Positions 16,668 to 27,199 of a DNA stretch of 64,000 nucleotides are shown here, one piece after another. Made by a program: the position numbers and the translations under genes. Under the pieces are notes generated by a model. It had not been told where the DNA came from and did not search any database. It saw only the letters and a list, made by a program, of their open reading frames with translations. The stretch is from Gracilibacillus dipsosauri (GTDB lineage Bacteria; Bacillota; Bacilli; Bacillales; Amphibacillaceae). The DNA lies in assembly GCF_003176895.1 (NCBI RefSeq), contig NZ_QGTD01000021.1, positions 124,001-188,000 on the forward strand, given 5' to 3'. How positions within the stretch are numbered: the stretch's first letter is position 1; each line of letters begins with the position of its first letter.

Positions 16668-17938
16668 AATCAACGATGCACCGCATTCGGAAAATCATTC
16701 AACTATTGCTATTGAGTGGTGTTCTTTTCGCATTTGCTATGTTTCAAGGTGGTTTTGTTAGTTGGTTCTTATTTTATAGTGTCGTACCACTCCTAATTTA
16801 TATGCTATCCATTCCCTTTTATCCATTTAACAAATGGAGGGTTAACAGGGTGCTATCCTCTAAGTATGGTCAAGCAGGTGGTTCTGTACTGATTACAATT
16901 ACGTTAGAAAGAAAAATTCCTTTTCCATTATTTTATCTTGTGGTAGAAGAAAACAGTCCTACCACATTAAACTATCAGGACATTGGTCAGGGAAAATATA
17001 AATATTTAAATGATCAGCAATTTTATGTAGAAAATAGAGTCTTTCGTAAATTATTATTTCCATTGTTCAAAAGAAAACTTACAGTGACGTTTCGTGTAGC
17101 AAATCTACCGAGAGGTCAGCATTCATTTCATTCTATAAATGTTCAAACAGGTGATCCGTTTGGGTTAATTTCTAACCAATATGTATGGGAAATAGAGGAT
17201 AGCTTAGTCGTCTATCCAGCTGTTAGAAGCCTGGAATGGAAGCAAAGGATGGACAGCAATGAGGCAGGGGCAAATCCTGTCCTCCTACACGATCATAAGC
17301 AAGCAAATGTCGTATCAGGTGTTCGAGAGTATATTCCAGGAGATAGGTTTTCCTGGATTGATTGGAAAACAACCGCTAGAAAAAATTCAATTATGACAAA
17401 GGAATTTGAACAAGAAAAGGATGCTCATATGGCGATAGTTCTAAGTGCTGAGCTTAAGTCTAGTATGCAACAATTGTCATTTGAGGCATTGGTGGAGCTT
17501 GCGGCATCTATTCTGGTAAGTACGAGGAAAAAAGGGCAGAGTGTATCCTTTCACATGTTAGGAGAGGCCGAAAAGCATTTTACGGAACAACAAGTAAAAT
17601 TCGAGCCAACAGTGATACAAAATTATCTAGCATTGATAAATCCAGACAAAAAAGATTCCCTTTTCACTAGTAAACTAGTAACTTCCTTGAATCATTTGCC
17701 AAAAGGGTCGTTATTATTATGTATTACTAGTCAATTGGATCAAAAATTAGTAGATAGTTTAGTGATAAAAAGTAAACAAGACCTTCAGATAGCTCTCTAT
17801 TCCATCATTTCCAAAAATGACTATACATCCTTTCACCAATCATTAATAGAGTCATTGCGTATGCATCGAATTTCTGTACAAATCTTATCAGAAGACGACT
17901 TAAAAAAAGTGCGATGGGAGGTGAATGCATCTCTATGA
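16664..17938 (+). CDS. DUF58 protein
   Basis: 424 residues. Two N-terminal membrane segments are followed by a beta-rich region and the DUF58 signature VREYIPGDRFSWIDWKTTAR near residue 225. The C-terminal half resembles a VWA-like fold without a full MIDAS. It probably works with the MoxR ATPase and the membrane transglutaminase in cell-envelope processes (inference from conserved operon). It overlaps the next gene by 25 nt. Confidence 0.88.
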   Translation: MKSTMHRIRKIIQLLLLSGVLFAFAMFQGGFVSWFLFYSVVPLLIYMLSIPFYPFNKWRVNRVLSSKYGQAGGSVLITITLERKIPFPLFYLVVEENSPTTLNYQDIGQGKYKYLNDQQFYVENRVFRKLLFPLFKRKLTVTFRVANLPRGQHSFHSINVQTGDPFGLISNQYVWEIEDSLVVYPAVRSLEWKQRMDSNEAGANPVLLHDHKQANVVSGVREYIPGDRFSWIDWKTTARKNSIMTKEFEQEKDAHMAIVLSAELKSSMQQLSFEALVELAASILVSTRKKGQSVSFHMLGEAEKHFTEQQVKFEPTVIQNYLALINPDKKDSLFTSKLVTSLNHLPKGSLLLCITSQLDQKLVDSLVIKSKQDLQIALYSIISKNDYTSFHQSLIESLRMHRISVQILSEDDLKKVRWEVNASL

Positions 17939-20145
17939 GAATAGCTAAAGAGAAAAAATCAATACCTTCGTTCTTTATCATGACTGCAGGATTTCTATTA
18001 TTCTGGGAATGGCTGAGACCGCTGGGGCAAGTAACTGATACAGGTCATATTCCATTACTTGTTCTATATGCTGCTCTGTGCTTTTTGGTATCCTTTTTCA
18101 TCCAAAATGGTTTGTGGAAGTTTATCATAAAAGGATTAAGTCTTTTATTTATACTTGATTATCTTTTCTTACCGGGAATTTTCCTATCAAGTGAGTCAAT
18201 ACAATTCATTAGTCAAGAGCTTTCCTATAACCTGAGTGCAGTATGGGATAGTCAATGGTATTTAATGACCCCGTTCTTTCGAAGCTTGTTATTTCTAATG
18301 GTTCTCTGGTTAATGAGCTATTTGTTGCATTATTGGTTTTTAGTTGCAAATAAGTTTTTCTTATTTGTTGTACTAACCATTATGTATTTAGCTGTTTTAG
18401 ATACTTTCACGAGCTATGAAGCGGAAATAGCCATTGTCCGAACGTTTGCTATTTCGTTTATTGCACTTGGACTAAGTCGGTTTATGAAGTTTAGGGAGCA
18501 AGGAGTAGAGGTTGAGATACAGAAATACAGTATTCTAAAATGGATCATTCCTATTATTGGAGGAGTGCTAGTAACGGCATCCATAGGTATTTTTGCACCT
18601 AAGTTGGCCCCACAATGGCCCGATCCTGTTCCGTTTATTCAAAGTCAAGCGAATCATGTGGGATTCGGGAATACGGTTCAAAAGGTAGGCTATGGAGAGA
18701 ATGATTCACAATTAGGTGGATCGTTCGTTCAGGATGATACAGCGGTCTTTGAAGCCATATCGAAGGAAAGGTTATATTGGAGAATTGAATCAAAGGATCT
18801 CTATACAGGAAAGGGCTGGGAGCGTTCCTCTTCTCTTGATTATAACCCATTGCAATCTGGTGCTGTCCAATGGCAAGCTTTTTCCACACAAGCAGTAGAT
18901 ACAACGGAAGAAGAAGCTTCTGTTACTTATACGAAGGAAAGTAATTTAGATAAAGTACCTATTCCATATGGTGCTACGGAAGTTACGACATCCTATAGTG
19001 CTCTTCTTTTCCAAGACCTAGAATCTGGTATGATGGAGATGGAAGTAAGTGAACAGCAGGGCAGATCACAGCCATATACGGTTCAATATGAAGATCCATC
19101 TTTTTCTATTGATCAATTAAAACAAGTCAGTGATAAAGATCCGTCTGCGATCCAAAACAAATATTTACAACTACCAAGCTCGTTACCTGATCGTGTTCGT
19201 GCGTTGGCTCAAGAGATAACGACAGATAAGCCGACTCGATATGATAAAGTAAAAGCAATTGAACGCTATTTTTCGCAAAATGGCTACACCTACCAGATAG
19301 AGGATGTTTCCATACCAGAGGCTGGGGAGGACTATGTGGACCAGTTCTTATTTGAAACAATGGTCGGATATTGTGATAATTTCTCTAGTTCCATGGTAGT
19401 CATGCTTCGTACCTTAGATATTCCTGCAAGGTGGGTAAAGGGGTTCACTGGTGGTGAAATCAAATCAAATCAGCCTGATTTACCAAATGGTTATAAGCTA
19501 TATGAAATCACAAACAATAATGCTCACTCCTGGGTTGAAGTGTATTTTCCAAATGTAGGTTGGGTACCGTTTGAGCCTACGAGTGGGTTTACCAATCCAA
19601 CTGAATTCTATCAAGAAACGGTAGCGGAGGATATGGACTCAACTAATCCTGAGGAACAAAGAATAGAAGAAACAAATCCTCAACAAGAGCAACAGGAACA
19701 GCAAGCAACAGATCCAGCCGATAATGAAGAAGATGAATCAGCTTTAGGAAGCTCCCGATCTAGTCGTATTAATATGCCGATCAAAGTGATGATAGTTATT
19801 GGTGTCATCCTTTTGGTTTTACTCGGTGGGTTTTCGTATTGGAAAAGGCAAGAAATCAGAACTTGGTATTTACAGAAGAAATGGCGTAAAATTTCTGAGC
19901 AGCTGGATATCGAAGAATGTTATCATTATTTGCTAAAGTTACTTGCTAAAAAAGGCTTTAATCGTAACAAAGGACAAACGCTTCGCCAATATGCTAAAGA
20001 GGTAGACGAAACAATCGGTAAAAGTGATATGTATGATTTAACCCTTTTATATGAACAATATTTATATCGAAATGGGCAGGTAGAGGTCGATTCCTCTACA
20101 CTTAGGAATCTTTTCCAACGCATTGTTCATCAAATAATCGCTTGA
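17914..20145 (+). CDS. TgpA-like membrane transglutaminase
   Basis: 743 residues: about six N-terminal membrane segments to residue ~230, a large extracellular transglutaminase-like domain with Cys in GYCDNFSSSM near residue 487 and His in NNNAHSWVEVYF near residue 530, a Gln/Glu-rich linker, one more membrane segment near residue 625 and a DUF4129-like cytoplasmic tail. The usual third-residue Asp is Glu (PFEPT), as in many Bacillus homologues. The start is ambiguous: GTG at 17914 lies inside the previous gene, and an ATG at 17935 behind a weaker site is an alternative. Confidence 0.87.
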   Translation: MGGECISMRIAKEKKSIPSFFIMTAGFLLFWEWLRPLGQVTDTGHIPLLVLYAALCFLVSFFIQNGLWKFIIKGLSLLFILDYLFLPGIFLSSESIQFISQELSYNLSAVWDSQWYLMTPFFRSLLFLMVLWLMSYLLHYWFLVANKFFLFVVLTIMYLAVLDTFTSYEAEIAIVRTFAISFIALGLSRFMKFREQGVEVEIQKYSILKWIIPIIGGVLVTASIGIFAPKLAPQWPDPVPFIQSQANHVGFGNTVQKVGYGENDSQLGGSFVQDDTAVFEAISKERLYWRIESKDLYTGKGWERSSSLDYNPLQSGAVQWQAFSTQAVDTTEEEASVTYTKESNLDKVPIPYGATEVTTSYSALLFQDLESGMMEMEVSEQQGRSQPYTVQYEDPSFSIDQLKQVSDKDPSAIQNKYLQLPSSLPDRVRALAQEITTDKPTRYDKVKAIERYFSQNGYTYQIEDVSIPEAGEDYVDQFLFETMVGYCDNFSSSMVVMLRTLDIPARWVKGFTGGEIKSNQPDLPNGYKLYEITNNNAHSWVEVYFPNVGWVPFEPTSGFTNPTEFYQETVAEDMDSTNPEEQRIEETNPQQEQQEQQATDPADNEEDESALGSSRSSRINMPIKVMIVIGVILLVLLGGFSYWKRQEIRTWYLQKKWRKISEQLDIEECYHYLLKLLAKKGFNRNKGQTLRQYAKEVDETIGKSDMYDLTLLYEQYLYRNGQVEVDSSTLRNLFQRIVHQIIA

Positions 20146-20171
20146 CCAATGAATACAACCATTGATAGAAT
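20142..20171 (+). promoter_or_regulatory. Likely promoter of guaA
   Basis: TTGACC, an 18-bp spacer, TAGAAT, placed about 22 nt before the riboswitch aptamer. It overlaps the last codon of the upstream gene. Confidence 0.45.
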
Positions 20172-20193
20172 AAGATAAATTAACAGGATTAGA

Positions 20194-20263
20194 CCTTCAT
20201 ATATGTTTGGGAATATGGCCCAAACGTTTCTACCTGAACACCAATATGTTCAGACTATGAAGG
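20194..20263 (+). promoter_or_regulatory. Guanine riboswitch aptamer upstream of guaA
   Basis: P1 is CCTTCATA / TATGAAGG. The conserved core GGGAATATGGCCC and GTTTCTACC is present, with the P3 loop and GACTATG closing. The specificity base before TATG is C (20255), which selects guanine rather than adenine. It would shut off GMP synthase when guanine or hypoxanthine is plentiful. Confidence 0.93.
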
Positions 20264-20282
20264 CGAGGGTCTGTCGTGGCAT

Positions 20283-20328
20283 CTGCCTTTCTGATAAGGA
20301 CAATAAGAGAAGGGCAGTTTTCTTTTTG
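20283..20328 (+). terminator. Expression-platform terminator of the guaA riboswitch
   Basis: CTGCCTTTCT pairs with AGAAGGGCAG over a 15-nt loop, followed by TTTTCTTTTT. Confidence 0.85.
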
Positions 20329-20384
20329 CTATCTGGAAGTGGGTAGTAAACATAGATAGAAGAAACCTTGAAGGAGTGGACAAT

Positions 20385-21923
20385 TTGGAAATAAACAATG
20401 AAATGATTTTAGTGATTGATTTTGGTAGTCAATATAACCAACTGATTACAAGACGAATCCGTGAATTTGGTGTATATAGTGAGTTGCATTCCCATCGATT
20501 AACTGTGGAAGAAATTAAACAAATGAATCCTAAAGGAATTATTCTTTCTGGTGGACCTCACAGTGTTTACGGAGAAAATAGCTTCCGTTGTGATGAACGT
20601 ATTTTTGACTTAAATATTCCTATCCTAGGTATTTGTTATGGTATGCAGTTAATGACCCATCATTTTGGTGGAAAAGTAGAGCGTGCGAACCAACGTGAAT
20701 ATGGAAAAGCGGACATTCATGTAAAGGATGACTCCATCTTATTTGAAGGTACTCCACAAGAGCAAACGGTTTGGATGAGCCATAGTGATAAGATCATTGA
20801 GGCACCTGCAGATTTTAAAATCGAAGCAACGAGTGCTTCCACTCCAGTTGCTGCAATGAGTAATACGGATAAGCAATATTATGGAGTTCAATTCCACCCA
20901 GAAGTACGTAACACAGAGTATGGAAATGACCTACTTAAGACTTTTGTCTTTCATGTTTGTCAATGTTCTGGGGATTGGACAATGGCGAACTTTATTGATA
21001 TGGAAGTAGAGAAGATCAGAGAGCAGGTTGGTGACCGAAATGTTTTATGTGCATTAAGTGGGGGAGTGGATTCTTCTGTTGTTGCTGCTCTAATTCATAA
21101 AGCCATTGGTGATCAATTAACCTGTATTTTTGTAGATCATGGTTTATTGCGTAAAAATGAGGCAGATACCGTTATGGAAACATTCCGTGATCAGTTCCAT
21201 ATGAATATTATTAAAGTCGATGCACAGTATCGCTTTTTGAATAAGCTAAAAGGTGTTTCAGATCCTGAGCAAAAACGGAAGATTATTGGAAATGAGTTTA
21301 TCTACGTATTTGATGATGAAGCAGCTAAGCTTGAAAACATGGATTTCTTAGCACAAGGAACCCTATACACGGATATTGTAGAGAGCGGAACGGAAACAGC
21401 TCAAACGATTAAATCTCACCACAATGTCGGTGGTTTACCAGAGGAAATGGAATTCCAATTAATTGAGCCTTTGAACACGTTATTTAAGGACGAAGTACGC
21501 GCACTTGGGACAGAATTAGGTGTCCCAGATGAAATTGTGTGGCGTCAACCATTCCCAGGGCCTGGCCTAGGTATCCGCGTTCTTGGTGAAATTACTCCTG
21601 AGAAGGTAGAAATTGTTCGCGAATCAGATGCTATTTTGCGTGAAGAGATTAAAAAAGCGGGGTTAGATCGTGATATTTGGCAATACTTCACCGTTTTACC
21701 TGACATCCGTAGCGTTGGTGTAATGGGGGATGCAAGAACCTATGATTATGCTATCGGTATTCGTGCTGTCACTTCCATCGATGGAATGACTTCTGATTGG
21801 GCACGTATCCCATGGGATGTTTTAGAGAAAATTTCAGTGCGTCTTGTAAATGAAGTAGATCATATCAATCGTGTACTTTATGATGTGACAAGTAAACCGC
21901 CTGCGACTATTGAGTGGGAGTAA
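20385..21923 (+). CDS. guaA: GMP synthase (glutamine-hydrolysing)
   Basis: 512 residues. The N-terminal glutamine amidotransferase has GICYGMQ with the catalytic Cys and FHPEV with His. The ATP-pyrophosphatase domain has the P-loop SGGVDSSV, and the C-terminal dimerisation domain ends in PPATIEWE. It converts XMP to GMP. I take TTG at 20385, 8 nt after AAGGAG; GTG at 20376 lies within the ribosome binding site. It is controlled by the guanine riboswitch upstream. Confidence 0.96.
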   Translation: MEINNEMILVIDFGSQYNQLITRRIREFGVYSELHSHRLTVEEIKQMNPKGIILSGGPHSVYGENSFRCDERIFDLNIPILGICYGMQLMTHHFGGKVERANQREYGKADIHVKDDSILFEGTPQEQTVWMSHSDKIIEAPADFKIEATSASTPVAAMSNTDKQYYGVQFHPEVRNTEYGNDLLKTFVFHVCQCSGDWTMANFIDMEVEKIREQVGDRNVLCALSGGVDSSVVAALIHKAIGDQLTCIFVDHGLLRKNEADTVMETFRDQFHMNIIKVDAQYRFLNKLKGVSDPEQKRKIIGNEFIYVFDDEAAKLENMDFLAQGTLYTDIVESGTETAQTIKSHHNVGGLPEEMEFQLIEPLNTLFKDEVRALGTELGVPDEIVWRQPFPGPGLGIRVLGEITPEKVEIVRESDAILREEIKKAGLDRDIWQYFTVLPDIRSVGVMGDARTYDYAIGIRAVTSIDGMTSDWARIPWDVLEKISVRLVNEVDHINRVLYDVTSKPPATIEWE

Positions 21924-22010
21924 GACGCTAATTTAATTTGAAGAGGAAACGCCTATTTATAGAGGATTTTAACCTAGCTAAAATGGATAAAACAATTTAA
22001 AATATTTGGT

Positions 22011-22046
22011 TCCCTACCAATGAAAATTTTGGTAGGGATTATTTTT
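22011..22046 (+). terminator. Terminator of guaA
   Basis: TCCCTACCAA / TTGGTAGGGA with an 8-nt loop, then TTATTTTTG. Confidence 0.88.
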
Positions 22047-22186
22047 GGGTGATTTTTCCTTGTTTTGAACTATGGCATTTAACTTTTTTTAATAGGCATT
22101 TTCCACTTTAAAAGTGTGGAATGTGTAGGATGTATAGCTTTTTTTGAAAGCCTATTTATCGTGATATTTATATTGTTTAACCCAAT

Positions 22187-22355
22187 TTAATAAAATGAAT
22201 AGTCAATCCCTGGTGATTTAGCTATTGACTTTACACCTTCTGTTCCATTTTGATAACGAATAACTACTTGTATTTTTTCATCTTCCGTGAATTTGGCCAA
22301 AAGAAGCTACACCTCCAACTATTAGATTTGTGACTAACAATTAGGGTGCAGTTCA
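22187..22355 (-). mobile_element. IS3-type insertion sequence remnant: left end and orfA start
   Basis: On the minus strand TGAACTGCACCC (22355–22344) looks like the terminal repeat of IS150-group elements. After GGAGGTG comes a TTG-initiated frame (22300–22187), MAKFTEDEKIQVVIRYQNG and so on for 37 residues, which matches the N-terminal helix-turn-helix of OrfA. It then stops and the rest of the element is missing. This is a dead left end. Confidence 0.65.
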
Positions 22356-22375
22356 TTACCACGGGTGGTTTTGAT

Positions 22376-22773
22376 TCAATTTTTGCTACTTTTCCAGACC
22401 GTATAAGCGGTTGTAAAAACGGCAGCAACCTGAAACACTAACCAACCAGGATGCCGGACATTCCAAATAAAACCGATTTCCAGAAAAATAACAGTCGCCA
22501 ATGGCCAAATTACCGCATGAATTCAGCCATGTTTGCTCGATTTCTCATATTTCCATATTCTTCATTATTAGTAACCAATCGTTCGCTCTCCATTGCCGAC
22601 CCTGCAATAATGAACAAGTATACAGCAAATGCCCATGTTAGAGGCATTAGTACTAAGAGGGGATCACTGTCTGCATGGCATGTGTCGTTAGTCAAAAAAG
22701 ATATCCCATAACTTAATATAATAGTCACAATTCCAGTAACGATTAATATTCCATACCTTTTACGATTGGCCAA
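22376..22773 (-). pseudogene. Frameshifted membrane-protein remnant
   Basis: The minus-strand frame ending at 22510 encodes a two-helix segment (YGILIVTGIVTIILSYGISF...WAFAVYLFIIAGSAMESERL). Shifting frame near 22515 continues into AVIWPLATVIFLEIGF and HPGWLVFQVAAVFTT down to 22376, a natural membrane-protein end. Coding sense also continues upstream of the first ATG until a stop, so the N-terminus is lost too. It resembles the membrane half of small regulators with an N-terminal helix-turn-helix, but I cannot name the family. From 22800 to 23110 I see only an unrecognised short coding fragment. Confidence 0.5.
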
Positions 22774-23118
22774 ACTTTTCTGTCTAAAATCTTGAATAAA
22801 CGAATCATCAAAAATTAATGGTTGTGTTTTCCCACACTTTTATAAGACAGGACGTTTCTTCCATAACGGAAAAAGTATCTTCATGGCTTACTCGAAATGA
22901 GATTCGGTCTTGACCGGTCGAATTGGCCCCTTCGTCATTGTACAAGCGTGTTATTGTGGAAACAGATCAGCCTGAGCAAATCAAGCAGCAGTTGATGGCT
23001 CGTTGTTCGTTATTTATCTAAAGAGTGATTCCTTGCTTGCAGCAATCCAGAAGAAATATTTGAATCGTTAGTATGCTATACTTTTTTTATCCTAACAACC
23101 GAAAGGAGTTTTGTATTC

Positions 23119-23835
23119 ATGGATACTCATACCTCTGAACGCTTTATACATGAGTTGCAGCAATACCAAAATGAAGCGGGAATCGAAAAAATGAAAAGGT
23201 TTTTTAAAGGTTCAGATGAAAATACGAAGTGCTTAGGTCTTAACATGCGTACGGTATTCCAAATTGCTAAACAATTTACGGATATGCCTTTAACAGAAGT
23301 CGAACGGCTTCTAGAAAGCGATTATTATGAAGTAAGAATGGGCGCCGTGAGCATTATGGATTTTCAGGCCAAAACCAAGAAACTCCCGGAGGAAAACAGG
23401 CAAGCTTTGTACGATCTGTATATTCGGAGGCATGATCGAATCAACAATTGGGATTTCGTTGATCGTGCCGCTCCTTCTGTAATCGGGACTTATTTGCTGG
23501 ATAAACCAAAGGATAAACTATACGAAATGGCACACTCCTCTAATATTTGGGAACGTAGAACAGCGATGGTAAGCACGTATAGCTTTATCAGAAACGGCAA
23601 TACGGAGGACACATTTGCTATCGCTGAGATTCTGGTACATGATCCTGAAGATTTAATCAACAAGGCGGTGGGCAGCTTTATTCGTGAAGCTGGCAAGAAA
23701 GACGAAGACAGGCTGAAATCTTTCTTAAATAAACACGCTCACACCATGCCCAGAGTCACCTTGAGATACGCTATAGAAAAGTTTGATAAAAGTACAAGGG
23801 ACTACTACTTAACTTTAAAGAAGAAAGAGAAGTAG
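23119..23835 (+). CDS. DNA alkylation repair protein, AlkD-like
   Basis: 238 residues made of HEAT-like helical repeats, with RINNWDFVDRAAPSVIG and SSNIWERRTAMVST, the motifs that hold the catalytic Asp and the DNA-binding aromatic residues in AlkD. Family members excise bulky or cationic alkylated bases without flipping them. It starts at 23119 behind AAAGGAG. Codon use is more GC-rich than that of the flanking genes, and an SDR pseudogene follows after 7 nt, so it may have arrived with that gene. Confidence 0.85.
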   Translation: MDTHTSERFIHELQQYQNEAGIEKMKRFFKGSDENTKCLGLNMRTVFQIAKQFTDMPLTEVERLLESDYYEVRMGAVSIMDFQAKTKKLPEENRQALYDLYIRRHDRINNWDFVDRAAPSVIGTYLLDKPKDKLYEMAHSSNIWERRTAMVSTYSFIRNGNTEDTFAIAEILVHDPEDLINKAVGSFIREAGKKDEDRLKSFLNKHAHTMPRVTLRYAIEKFDKSTRDYYLTLKKKEK

Positions 23836-23842
23836 GTAGTCA

Positions 23843-24565
23843 ATGATGAAGCCTCTATCAGGGAAAGTGGCTTTGGTAGCCGGAGGAACTCGGGGCGCAG
23901 TCAGAGGGATCGCTATTGAATTGGGTGCAGCAGGTGCAACGGTCTACGTCACCAGAAGTACTACACGGACGAGGCGATCTGAATACAACCGGCCGGAAAC
24001 GATTGAAGAAACTGCTGAACTGGTTGATCAGGCGGGTAGCACAGAATTGCGATGCAAGTCGATCACCTCGCACCTATTCAGGTTCAGGAGTTAATCGCAC
24101 CAATTGAACACGAGCATGGTCAACTGGATATTTTGGTCAACGATATCTGGGGTGGCGAATATATGGTGGAGTGGAATGTTCCAGTTTGGGAACACTCTTT
24201 AGAAAACGGGTTGCGTATGCTGAACCTGGCCATAGACACCCATATCATTACAAGTCACTACGTGCTCCGCTACTTATCCGCAACCCCAACGGGCTCGTTG
24301 TTGAAGTCACGGACGGCACGAAAGCCTATAATGAAACAAACTACCGGCTGTCGTTATTCTACGATTTGGCAAAGAACTCAGTCATCCGAATGACCAAGTC
24401 TTTGGCACTTGAACTCGCCTCTTACCAAGGAACTGCCCTATCCATATTGCTAGGCTGGCTGTGCTCCGAAATCGTGCTGGAGGAATACGGCGTAACCGAA
24501 GCAAACTGGAGAGATGCACTTGCCCGCGAACCGCATTTCATCATTTCCGAACAAGACAAACATTT
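23843..24565 (+). pseudogene. Short-chain dehydrogenase/reductase pseudogene
   Basis: SDR sense is spread over three frames: the Rossmann start SGKVALVAGGTRGAVRGIA (from 23843), then DHLAPIQVQELIAPIEHEHG and LDILVNDIWGGE (from about 24050), then NGLVVEVTDGTKAYN and LSLFYDLAKNSVIRMTKSLA (from about 24285). The frame changes fall near 24045 and 24285. The C-terminal part after about 24555 is missing, so the gene is also truncated. It was probably co-transcribed with the alkD-like gene. Confidence 0.8.
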
Positions 24566-24815
24566 TCAAATACTTTTATTTCCTCATTTGCACCTAAAGA
24601 CTTGAGCTTGTTAGTAAACTTCGTATAAAGTGTTTTCCAATCAACATTAATCTTTTCAATACTTTTTTATCCTAGACTTATTTGCCTCATTCTCCATAGT
24701 CTCTAATGACAATAAAAATTCAAGTACTCTTTGCTTAACATCCATAATTCCATAGTTAGGCACACGTGCTAATATATCGGTCAAACCACTTTTTTGTTCA
24801 ATAAAGAGAGCTCCA

Positions 24816-25156
24816 AATATAGTAATTACACAAAACCCTATCTTTTGGGGCATACCGAATAAATCAGATTATGAGCCACAACAACCTGAAAGTAATGGAA
24901 CAGTTGATTCCAATACCGTGCAAAAAGTGACAGAGTTTTTGGAAACATTTTTTTGCCTATTATGTGAAAATGCCTTACCACCAATAGGTAAGGATTATTT
25001 ATTTTCAGAGCTAGTCCATCCAGTATTTCGGACAGTAGATTATCGAATAAAAGTATGGGTGACTGTTAAATATATTGATGAAGCAACAATAGCAACACAG
25101 TTTTCACAATATTACTCACATTAGAAAAAGATATAAATTGGATGATTGTAGAATAA
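24816..25156 (+). pseudogene. Fragment of Tn916-type tcpC/orf13, plus-strand copy
   Basis: The coding sense NKSDYEPQQPESNG, VTEFLETFF, ALPPIGKDYLFSELV and RIKVWVTVKYIDEAT ends at TAA 25156. It is a close copy of the C-terminal half of the minus-strand gene at 38034–38943, with an internal deletion (the FYPTATEQELDYY part is missing) and a frameshift near 25105. The stretch before it, 24606–24815, carries an unrecognised minus-strand coding remnant (VKQRVLEFLLSLETMENEAN) with stops. Confidence 0.75.
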
Positions 25157-25160
25157 AAAT

Positions 25161-25209
25161 TTAAACACCACGACTTGTTCTTACTGGTTGATTAAGTCGT
25201 GGTGTTTAA
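25161..25209. terminator. Perfect 16-bp inverted repeat, likely terminator
   Basis: TTAAACACCACGACTT and AAGTCGTGGTGTTTAA flank a 17-nt loop directly after the tcpC fragment. T-runs are short on both sides, so termination is likely but not certain. Confidence 0.6.
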
Positions 25210-25285
25210 TAATGATTAGTTATCAATAAATATATTACTCCATTAAAATTCATGTATTAATTGTCAAGTCTTGAAGTGAATTACT

Positions 25286-25489
25286 TTATATCATCGTTTT
25301 CATCATCTTCAACAATAGAAAAACTTCATTCATATCTTCAATATCAAGTGCCTGAACAATTTTTTCTAAATGTTCAAACTGAATTCGCTACCTTTTTCCA
25401 TTTGCAAGTTCGCTCAATGTAGCTAAGCGAATACCCGTTTTAACATAGAGTTGAGGAAGAGAAATATCACGATCAGATAATAATTTATA
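25286..25489 (-). pseudogene. XRE-type helix-turn-helix regulator remnant
   Basis: The minus-strand frame reads LLSDRDISLPQLYVKTGIR, then LATLSELANGKR, then an in-frame TAG at 25390–25388, then IQFEHLEKIVQALDIED to a TAA at 25286. The pattern is that of short Cro/C1 regulators of conjugative elements. No start codon is visible. The rest of 25210–25590 holds nothing further that I can support. Confidence 0.6.
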
Positions 25490-25590
25490 TTAACTTAGTA
25501 GGATAATGATACTCCTTACGTTAGAAAATATATAAATGTGATGATTAAAAAACTTAAAAAAGTATGAACCTTTGCTTCACCACCATATTT

Positions 25591-26151
25591 TTATTTTTTG
25601 ACAAAGTTAAAATTACTTATTTCGTAAAATGCTTTTACTATATCTGTATAAGAATGGACAAAATCTTCATCAATCCATTTCATAAGCATATTCCACATGC
25701 CTCCTGCATTAAATGCTAACGCAAATTCTAAGTGTTCTTCACTAATTGTATGAGGAAATTTGTCTTGAGTGAGTTTATGAATATAAGGTAAATACTTATT
25801 AAAAGCATCTAACAGAAAACCAGATAGCCCATTTTTTCTGAGGGCAGAAATGAAGTCAATATGTTCATACATCAATTCTAGAAATATCTTTGATACCTTC
25901 CTCATATCGATTTCACCTGCTTCAACAAGGTTGTTTACATACTTCTCTGCTAACTCGTTTAAATATAAATTTAGGACATTCTCTTTTGACTTAAAATTTC
26001 TATAAAAAGTACTCCTGTCTAAATCAGCCTTTTCAGCAATTTCCTTAATCGAAATTTTGTCATAGGGTTTTTCTTTCATCAAATCTAGTAGAGCAGCTAC
26101 TAACCATTTTTGAGATTGTATTGCGATCGGATTATCAGTTGAATATATCAT
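25591..26151 (-). CDS. TetR-family transcriptional regulator
   Basis: 186 residues. The N-terminal helix-turn-helix is ISIKEIAEKADLDRSTFYRNFKSKENVL; the rest is a helical ligand domain of the type found in DhaS-like TetR proteins. The start at 26151 follows GGAGGAG. It is divergent from an AhpD-like gene, with 269 bp between the starts that contain related GTAGTGAT / ATCACTAC elements (26172–26179 and 26226–26233). It probably controls that gene (inference). Confidence 0.85.
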   Translation of the reverse strand: MIYSTDNPIAIQSQKWLVAALLDLMKEKPYDKISIKEIAEKADLDRSTFYRNFKSKENVLNLYLNELAEKYVNNLVEAGEIDMRKVSKIFLELMYEHIDFISALRKNGLSGFLLDAFNKYLPYIHKLTQDKFPHTISEEHLEFALAFNAGGMWNMLMKWIDEDFVHSYTDIVKAFYEISNFNFVKK

Positions 26152-26420
26152 AAGTCTATCTCCTCCTAGTACAACATATCGTAGTGATTTGTAGTATTTG
26201 TTGTCATTCTATTGATATTAGGTTATCACTACAATACAATATAAATATAAGTGCAACAAGTGTGGCACTCTAAACAATCTTGCTAAGTAAAGTTCATGTA
26301 TTATTCTTTCTTGATTATTGTGAATATGGCAATGATTATTATTGATGAATACGATTTCTTCAAATTTGCTACAGTGGCTTAATCAATAAAATAGTTTAAA
26401 ATTATATGAGGAGAGATAAC

Positions 26421-26912
26421 ATGAGCAAGCTCGTTAATAAAGGTATTGTAAAAGCAGCAGGGTTTATGGATATGAAAAATAGATTTAACTATTTCAAAGT
26501 GGCACCCAATGCTTTAGAAAAAGTAATGGGGTTGGAGCGATATGTTAGAAAAGCAGTCATTGATAAAAAATTTGCGGAACTAATCAAGTTAAGAGTATCG
26601 CAAATTAATGGTTGCTCTTATTGTATAAACATGCATACAAAAGGGGCAAAAAAGTTAAAAGTAACAAATGACCAGCTTGTTCAATTAAAAAATTGGAATG
26701 CAAGTGATATTTATAGCCCAAAAGAGAAAGTGGCACTACATTTAGCGGAAAATATGACTTTAATTTCGGAAAAAGGCGTCAGTGATGAGTTGTATGACCA
26801 AGTGAGAGAGCATTATGATGAAAAAGAATATGTAGATTTAGTGATGATTATTAATCAGATTAATATGTGGAATAGGCTATCTATTTCCATGGGCAATCAA
26901 GCTAGTGAATAA
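26421..26912 (+). CDS. AhpD-like carboxymuconolactone decarboxylase family protein
   Basis: 163 residues with the family's redox motif in INGCSYCINMHTKGA, CxxC followed by the HxxxG proton relay. Such proteins act as alkylhydroperoxidases or thiol-dependent reductases. I start it at the ATG at 26421 behind GAGGAG, not at 26406. A TetR regulator is divergently encoded upstream. Confidence 0.87.
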   Translation: MSKLVNKGIVKAAGFMDMKNRFNYFKVAPNALEKVMGLERYVRKAVIDKKFAELIKLRVSQINGCSYCINMHTKGAKKLKVTNDQLVQLKNWNASDIYSPKEKVALHLAENMTLISEKGVSDELYDQVREHYDEKEYVDLVMIINQINMWNRLSISMGNQASE

Positions 26913-27199
26913 ATGGCAATAATGATTAACATATGAAAGCGACCAATAATAATTGCCATTTTAAAATTTTAACACTTTTTCCTTAAAGGAGATAAAAATA
27001 AGTTCCGCCAGAATCCCCGCCAAAACAATTTGAAGGTGCGAAAAACGTTGGTATAGAAATGTTTTGGCGTCACCTGTAAACTTGGAGCCGGAGTAATAAG
27101 AGATGTCCTAAAATCCTTGGTAACACAAGATTTTTAGGGCTTTTATATTCTTCATGGCACAGTTATGGCACACTTTGATAAGTGGTCCTCATATATTGA

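Noticed and set aside
24656-24853. Minus-strand open frame of 65 residues
   Set aside because: It reads through the start of the tcpC fragment in antisense and lacks a ribosome binding site. Only the inner part looks like a broken coding remnant that I cannot name.
27000-27060. Possible short coding stretch PPESPPKQFEGAKNVGIEMF on the plus strand
   Set aside because: Too short, no start or ribosome binding site and no family recognised; not annotated.
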